From Candidatus Levyibacteriota bacterium (lineage in GTDB: Bacteria > Patescibacteriota > Microgenomatia > Levybacterales > UBA12049): DNA of 10,391 bases. Both the position numbers and the translations under genes were made by a program. The DNA is taken from assembly GCA_016184205.1 (NCBI GenBank), contig JACPDD010000032.1, positions 1-10,391 on the forward strand. The letters run 5' to 3'. The notes under the pieces were generated by a model, which saw only the letters and a program-made list of their open reading frames with translations, had not been told where the DNA came from and made no database searches. Shown in pieces: positions 6,490 to 10,391 of the stretch. How positions within the stretch are numbered: the first letter of the stretch is position 1; each line of letters starts with the position of its first letter.

Positions 6490-7184
6490 TGTTTCAATTA
6501 AAATCTTTAGCCATAAGAAATACAAAAAATTGGGATGAGCTTGTCAAATCTTTAAGAAAAGTTAGGCTTTTCGGAGACGAAACAATTTATCCTTATAAAA
6601 ATGCCACGATAAGGCTGCGATTAATAAATCCAACAGATGTCTATCCAATCAGTAAATATGCCTTAAGAGGAAATATAGATATTCAGAAACAGCTGCATTA
6701 TCTATTTAAAAAAGAAAAAATCGACACTCTTAATTTAGGAAACAAAACAGCAACTATCAAATACGTAATTGAAAATGAGGAAAATGACTGGATGATGTCT
6801 CCACCCATAGTTGAGGAATCTTCGGTGGACGGAAACAAACCTATTCTAATAGATGGAGAGCACAGGTTTCTACTTGCACGAAAGTTAAGACAACGAATAA
6901 GTGTGGTATGGATAAGTAAAGTTCCAGCTTTATATCCCACGGTAGCCAAGCCTTTAACATGGAAAGACGTTAAATTATACAAAACCGTTCCTCCAGTTAA
7001 ATATAAAAGAGAATATAGATTTCAAAAAGCCGCCAATCTTCCAGACATTTCTTCTTTTTCAAAAATAGAAATTAACAATAAAAATTTCCGATATTTCTTT
7101 TACAGAGATTTGAGTTTGATATGTACAAGTAGCATACGGCCTGTCGGCAGCAATACTAAACATCCCAAAAAACCTAACTTTTGA
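6489..7184 (+). CDS. Hypothetical protein with ParB/sulfiredoxin-like motif
   Basis: No family is certain for this 231-residue protein. The middle part resembles the ParB/sulfiredoxin fold: PPIVEE at 105-110, then KPILIDGEHRFLLARKLRQRISVVWIS (117-143), like the ParB box ...(I/L)DGEHR..A......V.V. That fold includes CTPase partition proteins, nucleases and sulfiredoxin, so no reaction can be named. The first 100 residues and the C-terminal 60 (KYKREYRFQK ... SSIRPVGSNTKHPKKPNF) match nothing I recognise. No signal peptide or membrane helix is evident. The start is ATG 6489, which shares one base with the stop codon of the HD-kinase gene; TTG 6486 directly before it is less likely. The overlap implies co-translation and probably a shared role with the HD-kinase protein, possibly nucleotide or nucleic-acid metabolism. 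Confidence 0.6.
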   Translation: MFQLKSLAIRNTKNWDELVKSLRKVRLFGDETIYPYKNATIRLRLINPTDVYPISKYALRGNIDIQKQLHYLFKKEKIDTLNLGNKTATIKYVIENEENDWMMSPPIVEESSVDGNKPILIDGEHRFLLARKLRQRISVVWISKVPALYPTVAKPLTWKDVKLYKTVPPVKYKREYRFQKAANLPDISSFSKIEINNKNFRYFFYRDLSLICTSSIRPVGSNTKHPKKPNF

Positions 7185-7186
7185 TA

Positions 7187-7215
7187 TTGCAATCAAACCT
7201 AAAATCCGCTAAAAT
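7187..7215 (+). promoter_or_regulatory. Promoter of the rpmF-nusB-rnc unit, leaderless spacing
   Basis: TTGCAA (7187-7192) and TAAAAT (7210-7215) form -35 and -10 boxes with an ideal 17-bp spacer. The -10 ends 6 nt before the rpmF ATG at 7222, so the mRNA should begin at the start codon. It lies wholly within the 37-nt gap after the preceding gene. Confidence 0.65.
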
Positions 7216-7221
7216 GCGCTT

Positions 7222-7440
7222 ATGCCGCAGGAACCAAAAAGGAGACACTCAACACAAAGAAAAGGGAAAAGAAGAGCTTCCATAAAGCTTGAAAACCCTA
7301 ATGTAATTTTTTGCCAAAATTGCCATTCCCCATCTACTCCGCACACAGTCTGTAAAAACTGCGGATATTACAAAGGAGCGCAGGTTTTAGCAAAGAAAGA
7401 AAAAGCAAAGGTAGAAGTAACAACAAACCCGCAAGCGTAA
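7222..7440 (+). CDS. rpmF: 50S ribosomal protein L32
   Basis: L32 is a small zinc-ribbon protein of the large ribosomal subunit. The 72-residue product shows the family layout: a basic start MPQEPKRRHSTQRKGKRRAS, then FCQNCHSPSTPHTVCKNCGYYKG with zinc-binding Cys31, Cys34, Cys44 and Cys47. L32 is usually 57-60 residues; here a Lys-rich tail of about 20 residues (AQVLAKKEKAKVEV...) follows the ribbon. All four cysteines are kept, so this is the zinc-dependent form. It is the first gene of the rpmF-nusB-rnc unit, read from a leaderless promoter, and its TAA overlaps the nusB ATG by 1 nt (TAATG), which suggests coupled translation. Confidence 0.96.
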   Translation: MPQEPKRRHSTQRKGKRRASIKLENPNVIFCQNCHSPSTPHTVCKNCGYYKGAQVLAKKEKAKVEVTTNPQA

Positions 7441-7817
7441 TGAAAACCGCTTTTGACCCGAGGCATAAAAAACGAGAAAAAATTGTTGAAGATTTATTCA
7501 GGATGAGTTTCCATGCGCAGAAGGTCGGCAAAGACGCAAGGCTGATAATTGACAACAAAGATATTATTGATGTGTATATTAAAAAAGCTGCACCGCAGTT
7601 TCCGATTGATAAAATTAATAAAGCAGACCTTGCAATCTTACGTCTTGCTGTATACGAACTTTTAATAGAGAAAAAACAGCCGCCTAAGGTTATAATAGAT
7701 GAGGCAATAGAGCTCTCAAAAGAATATGGAGGAGAAACAAGCCCCGCTTTTATAAATGGCGCGCTTGGCAATATCATAAAAAATGCCCATTCGGCAAGCT
7801 CAGGGCATAGTGAGTGA
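7440..7817 (+). CDS. nusB: Transcription antitermination factor NusB
   Basis: NusB pairs with ribosomal protein S10 (NusE) on boxA RNA and supports antitermination, mainly on rRNA operons. The 125-residue all-helical protein keeps the diagnostic second half: FPIDKINKADLAILRLAVYELLIEKKQPPKVIIDEAIELSKEYGGETSPAFINGALGNII (54-113). The N-terminal half, with RHKKREKIVEDLF (8-20), is short compared with typical NusB (about 140 aa). The last nine residues (HSASSGHSE, 117-125) lie beyond the normal family end and are encoded by a hairpin-forming repeat inserted at the nusB-rnc junction. The start ATG overlaps the rpmF stop by one base, with no Shine-Dalgarno sequence. Confidence 0.92.
   Translation: MKTAFDPRHKKREKIVEDLFRMSFHAQKVGKDARLIIDNKDIIDVYIKKAAPQFPIDKINKADLAILRLAVYELLIEKKQPPKVIIDEAIELSKEYGGETSPAFINGALGNIIKNAHSASSGHSE
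7783..7815 (+). repeat. Hairpin-forming repeat unit at the nusB-rnc junction
   Basis: ATGCCC (7783-7788) pairs with GGGCAT (7803-7808) around a 14-nt loop, and the unit continues through ATAGTGAGT. The DNA around CGGCAAGCTCAGGGCATAGT closely resembles a short dispersed repeat that I recall in many CPR genomes, where it leaves peptides such as RQAQG or STSSGQ in reading frames. Here it reads as HSASSGHSE in the nusB frame and RQAQGIVSE in the rnc frame. Only one copy lies in this window, so its repeat status rests on recollection. Confidence 0.5.
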
Positions 7818-7827
7818 AATCGAATCT

Positions 7828-8499
7828 ATGGATCTACCAAAACTTAAAAGTAAAAATTTATTTGAACAGGCGTTTACCCACCGCTCATACCTTAACGAAA
7901 CCAAGGAAAGCCTTTCCTCAAATGAAAGGCTAGAGTTTTTAGGCGATAGCATTATTTCTTTTATAGTTTCCGAGTTTTTATATAAAAAATATCCACAGTT
8001 TAACGAAGGAGAGCTTACTAATCTCCGCTCGCTTCTGGTCAATACAGAGAGTCTTGCCGAGGTTGCGCATGGACTTAACTTTGGTAAACTTTTAAGACTT
8101 TCAAAGGGCGAGGAACAACTTAAAGGGCGGGAGAACAAAAGCTTGCTTGCGGATAGTTTTGAAGCATATGTTGGCGCTTTGTTTATAGACCAGGGAATTT
8201 CCTCTGTCTCTTCCTTTTTAGATAATGTGCTTCTTAAAAAAGCCGGAATCCTTGCTCAAAAAACCCTAAAAGACCCTAAAAGTCTGCTCCAGGAACTTGT
8301 CCAAGCAAAAGGAAAGTCCCAACTTTCTTACAAGGTAGTTAACGAACAGGGGCCAGCACACAGCAAACAGTTCACTGTTGAAGTCTCTATGGAAAACAAA
8401 GTCTTGGGAGCAGGGAAAGGGCGTTCCAAACAAGATGCTGAAAAAAACGCCGCAGAAAGTGCGCTATCAAGGGGAAATCTTGCCTCAAACGCAGGTTAA
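7828..8499 (+). CDS. rnc: Ribonuclease III
   Basis: RNase III cuts double-stranded RNA and processes rRNA precursors. With ATG 7828 as start the protein has 223 residues, normal for the family. The nuclease domain has THRSYLNE (17-24), the signature NERLEFLGDS (32-41) with catalytic Glu36 and Asp40, and LLADSFEAYVGALFID (106-121) with Asp109 and Glu112. The double-stranded-RNA-binding domain covers about 148-215 (DPKSLLQELVQAKGK...GAGKGRSKQDAEKNAAESAL). The frame is open upstream, with GTG 7810 and ATG 7783 as alternative starts, but those residues are encoded by the junction repeat, and MDLPKL... resembles family N-termini. The start lies 10 nt after the nusB stop. The segment before the THRSY motif is shorter than usual. 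Confidence 0.95.
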   Translation: MDLPKLKSKNLFEQAFTHRSYLNETKESLSSNERLEFLGDSIISFIVSEFLYKKYPQFNEGELTNLRSLLVNTESLAEVAHGLNFGKLLRLSKGEEQLKGRENKSLLADSFEAYVGALFIDQGISSVSSFLDNVLLKKAGILAQKTLKDPKSLLQELVQAKGKSQLSYKVVNEQGPAHSKQFTVEVSMENKVLGAGKGRSKQDAEKNAAESALSRGNLASNAG

Positions 8500-8508
8500 T
8501 GGTAAAAT
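8480..8508 (+). promoter_or_regulatory. Promoter of the rpsP-khpA-trmD unit, leaderless spacing
   Basis: TTGCCT (8480-8485), a 17-bp spacer and TAAAAT (8503-8508) form a promoter, with TGG just before the -10 giving an extended -10. The hexamer ends 6 nt before the rpsP ATG at 8515. The -35 lies within the 3' end of rnc. No Shine-Dalgarno sequence precedes rpsP. Confidence 0.65.
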
Positions 8509-8514
8509 ATCAAT

Positions 8515-8742
8515 ATGGCAGTAACAATTAGGCTTGCAAAAACAGGAAGAAAAGGAGAGAAAAAATACAGAATTGTAGTTAAGGAGCGGCGTTCTGACCG
8601 TGATGGTAGGGCGATTGAAACTCTTGGCTGGTATGAAAAAAGAGGCCAGGAAGAATTAAAATCTGTTAATAAAGAAAGATACGGCTACTGGATTTCCGTA
8701 GGCGCCCAGCCATCAGTTACAGTTGAAAGGCTTGTTAAATAA
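8515..8742 (+). CDS. rpsP: 30S ribosomal protein S16
   Basis: S16 is a small-subunit protein needed for 30S assembly. The 75-residue sequence follows the family pattern: VTIRLAKTGRKGEKKYRIVVKERRSDRDGRAIETLGWYEKR (3-43), then a variable turn and YGYWISVGAQPSVTVERLVK (56-75). Length is typical (75-90 aa). It opens a unit with khpA and trmD, whose starts overlap the preceding stops. The classic bacterial order is rpsP-(khpA)-rimM-trmD-rplS; this segment keeps the ends of that order but has no rimM. The ATG lies 6 nt after a -10 element, so the mRNA is probably leaderless. Confidence 0.97.
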   Translation: MAVTIRLAKTGRKGEKKYRIVVKERRSDRDGRAIETLGWYEKRGQEELKSVNKERYGYWISVGAQPSVTVERLVK

Positions 8743-8981
8743 TGAAGCAAACCCTTGAATATATTGTCTCCTCAATTTTAAGTACCAAAAAGGTAAAAGT
8801 GGAAGAGATTGAAGAAGACGGGATTACTAACTTCACTGTTCATGTTGATAAAGACAACATGGGAAAGATTATTGGAAAAGAAGGAAAAGTAATAAGAGCT
8901 ATAAGAACAGTTATGAGAATCCCAGCAATCAAAGAAGGAAAAAGAGTTAACGTAAATCTCCTAGAAGTTAATATTAAGTGA
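8742..8981 (+). CDS. khpA: KH-domain RNA-binding protein KhpA
   Basis: KhpA (YlqC family, formerly UPF0109) is a single KH-domain protein that, in Firmicutes, pairs with KhpB and binds many RNAs. The 79-residue protein shows the KH core NFTVHVDKDNMGKIIGKEGKVIRAIRTVMRIPA (30-62) with the GxxG loop GKEG at 45-48, followed by GKRVNVNLLEV. Length is typical. The position directly after rpsP is the usual bacterial one and supports the call. Its ATG shares one base with the rpsP stop (TAATG), and its TGA overlaps the trmD GTG, so the three are probably translated in a coupled way. Confidence 0.93.
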   Translation: MKQTLEYIVSSILSTKKVKVEEIEEDGITNFTVHVDKDNMGKIIGKEGKVIRAIRTVMRIPAIKEGKRVNVNLLEVNIK

Positions 8982-9664
8982 AAATATCTATCATCACTTT
9001 GTTCCCCCAAATGTTTGCGGGACCTTTTGATTTTTCTATTGTTAAAAGGGCACAAGAAGCAGGCCTTGTGGAAATAAATTTTGTTGATCTAAGGAATTTT
9101 GGAATAGGACAACACAGAATTGTTGATGACAAAGCTTATGGTGGGGGACACGGAATGATTCTTCGAGTTGATGTCTTGGAAAAAGCAGTCGAGGCGACGA
9201 AAGATAAACGGCTATCAAAAGACGGGGAAAAAGTAGTTTTTCTAGGCCCAAGGGGGAAAACTTTTAATCAAAACAAAGCATTTGAATTTTCAAAACTGAA
9301 ACATCTAATCTTAATCTGCGGACACTACGAAGGGATTGACCAAAGAGCTTATGAGTTTGCAGACGAGGAGATTTCCGTTGGAGACTTCATAACAACAGGA
9401 GGGGAAATTCCCGCAATGCTTGTAACAGATGCTGTAGCAAGGCTAATCAAAGGAGTTTTGCCGAAGCGTGTAGTTGAAGAGGAATCTTTTTCAAAAAATT
9501 CACTTGAGCATCCCCAATATACAAGGCCAGACACATATAATAATCTCAAAGTTCCAAAAATTCTTATATCCGGCTACCACCAAAAAATTTCCAATTGGAA
9601 GCAGAAAAAATCAGAAGAAACAACAAGAAAATTAAGGCCTGATCTTCTTAAAAAGGCGTCGTAG
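8978..9664 (+). CDS. trmD: tRNA (guanine37-N1)-methyltransferase TrmD
   Basis: TrmD methylates N1 of G37 next to the anticodon, using S-adenosylmethionine, and so prevents +1 frameshifting. It is a SPOUT-class dimer with a trefoil knot. The 228-residue protein has ISIITLFPQMF (3-13), IVDDKAYGGGHGMILR (48-63), ICGHYEGIDQR (113-123), the SAM-binding knot ISVGDFITTGGEIPAMLVTDAV (132-153; Asp151 aligns with the catalytic Asp), EHPQYTRP (177-184) and LISGYHQKISNWK (197-209). The last motif is usually SGHH..I..WR, so Tyr replaces the first His. The start is GTG 8978 in a 4-nt GTGA overlap with khpA. The 3' end overlaps the convergent pilO gene by 17 bp. rimM, which usually precedes trmD, is absent. 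Confidence 0.97.
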   Translation: MKISIITLFPQMFAGPFDFSIVKRAQEAGLVEINFVDLRNFGIGQHRIVDDKAYGGGHGMILRVDVLEKAVEATKDKRLSKDGEKVVFLGPRGKTFNQNKAFEFSKLKHLILICGHYEGIDQRAYEFADEEISVGDFITTGGEIPAMLVTDAVARLIKGVLPKRVVEEESFSKNSLEHPQYTRPDTYNNLKVPKILISGYHQKISNWKQKKSEETTRKLRPDLLKKAS

Positions 9665-10307
9665 AGCTTGATAAAGAAAGCTTATCTAAAAGCTGGACTT
9701 GCTCTGCTGAAAGTGGCATAATTTTTGCGTCCGTAGAGATATTAGCAGAGGAAAGAGATTTATAATAAAAAGCCACTAAAATAGTTGCAAAATCAACATT
9801 TACATCAACTTTTTTTACCTCAGAAATTGGAAGAGACTGTGCAAGTTCAGTCATAAATCTTGAAACTCCACTTGCTCCTCCGTTTAAAATAATAGTCGCT
9901 TCAATTGAGGGCAATATATTATTGCCAGACGTTTCACTTGCAAGGTCTCCAACTTTAAGCTCAAAATTACTCAAGCCTACTGCCGATGTATCTGCAACAG
10001 ATGAGATGGTTGTCAAAACGCTTTCAAAATCTTTATCTTGTGGTAATGCTTTAAGAGCTGTTGAAAGTTTTAAATCTAGCTCTGTTTCGTTTGTTGTTGA
10101 CAGCAGATTTAGATTATTTTTTAAAGTCCGAAGCTTTTGTTCTTCAGCACTACGCTTTCCCAAGGTAGCCATTAGATCCTGAGACTGAGGAATTAAAGCA
10201 AAAAAGAAAAGCGAGACAGAAACAACTACCATGAGTACTGGGACTAAGTAGCTCTTATGCGTCCTAAAAAGTGCCTTTAAAGTTTCTATGCTTACATTTT
10301 TATTCAT
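9648..10307 (-). CDS. pilO: PilO-like type IV pilus assembly protein
   Basis: PilO is an inner-membrane alignment-complex protein that pairs with PilN to link PilM to the secretin in type IV pili. The 219-residue product has the typical layout: a short cytoplasmic start rich in basic residues (1-19), one membrane helix at about 20-39 (LVPVLMVVVSVSLFFFALIP), a coiled-coil-like segment at 44-70, and a C-terminal alpha/beta region with the PilO-like stretch LPQDKDFESVLTTISSVADTSAVGLSNFEL (88-117). Sequence conservation in this family is low, so the call rests on topology, that segment and the upstream pilN-like gene, which it overlaps by 4 nt (ATGA). In CPR such pili are thought to serve attachment to hosts or DNA uptake. 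The gene ends inside trmD, on the opposite strand. Confidence 0.8.
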   Translation of the reverse strand: MNKNVSIETLKALFRTHKSYLVPVLMVVVSVSLFFFALIPQSQDLMATLGKRSAEEQKLRTLKNNLNLLSTTNETELDLKLSTALKALPQDKDFESVLTTISSVADTSAVGLSNFELKVGDLASETSGNNILPSIEATIILNGGASGVSRFMTELAQSLPISEVKKVDVNVDFATILVAFYYKSLSSANISTDAKIMPLSAEQVQLLDKLSLSSSTTPF

Positions 10308-10391
10308 AGCAATTCTATTTCAAGAGTCAAGGTATAGCTTGAAGTCCTACTGTTTAGAATCAAATTATTTATAGTCACATTTTTCAGAAAT
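10304..10391 (-). CDS. pilN: PilN-like protein, C-terminal end only
   Basis: Reading leftwards on the minus strand from 10390, one frame stays open for 28 codons and ends with TGA at 10306-10304, overlapping the pilO ATG in an ATGA. The encoded tail, FLKNVTINNLILNSRTSS then YTLTLEIELL, has the alternating polar/hydrophobic strands of the PilN C-terminus, where the ending ...V.I......... Y.F.L.... is usual. The other two frames are closed by stops. The rest of the gene is outside the window, so the name depends on its position before pilO. Confidence 0.6.
   Translation of the reverse strand, partial: FLKNVTINNLILNSRTSSYTLTLEIELL

Noticed and set aside
7783..7827. ATG 7783 or GTG 7810 as start of rnc
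   Set aside because: The added residues come from the junction repeat and do not resemble RNase III N-termini; ATG 7828 fits the family.
9922..10182. 86-codon open frame on the plus strand opposite pilO
   Set aside because: It is fully antisense to pilO, Ser/Val/Lys-rich without motifs, and has no ribosome-binding site.
1..10391. Alternative genetic code with TGA read as an amino acid
   Set aside because: TGA is the natural stop of the LOG-like, TrpR-like, HD-kinase, ParB-like, NusB and KhpA genes, and no reading frame needs TGA to be translated.

Overview
The window looks like an AT-rich chromosomal segment from a Candidate Phyla Radiation (Patescibacteria) bacterium, most likely from the Microgenomates side. 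This is inferred from compact genes with 1-4 nt overlaps, short versions of NusB and RNase III, type IV pilus genes beside housekeeping genes, and a dispersed-repeat sequence at the nusB-rnc junction that I recall from such genomes. TGA ends several genes, so the standard code applies and the Gracilibacteria/Absconditabacteria recoding does not. No rRNA, tRNA, CRISPR array or transposase was seen.

Layout. (1) 1-1255, plus strand: the 3' part of aroE, a 53-aa Trm112-like zinc-ribbon protein, and a short Rossmann protein of the TIGR00725/LOG group. (2) 1268-4605, plus: tyrS (KMSKT-type tyrosyl-tRNA synthetase), a 35-aa single-pass membrane microprotein, and recG, tightly packed. (3) 4606-7184, plus, accessory-looking: a TrpR/YerC-like regulator whose gene is bracketed by a 46-bp imperfect direct repeat holding a near-palindrome; a fused HD-phosphohydrolase/thymidylate-kinase-like protein; and an overlapping gene with a ParB/sulfiredoxin-like DGEHR motif. 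(4) 7222-9664, plus: rpmF-nusB-rnc-rpsP-khpA-trmD, a ribosome-biogenesis and RNA-processing block. rimM and rplS, the usual neighbours of trmD, are not there. (5) 9648-10391, minus: pilO and the tail of pilN, convergent with trmD and overlapping its 3' end by 17 bp.

Expression pattern. Four genes that open transcription units (tyrS, the HD-kinase gene, rpmF, rpsP) each have a -10 hexamer ending exactly 6 nt before the ATG, which predicts leaderless mRNAs. Many downstream genes overlap the previous stop codon (TAATG, TGATG, GTGA, ATGA) and mostly lack a clear Shine-Dalgarno sequence, which suggests translational coupling.

The most novel-looking part is 4606-7184: a regulator with self-flanking repeats followed by a nucleotide hydrolase-kinase fusion and a ParB-like partner. 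Its function is unknown and the proposed links are inference.
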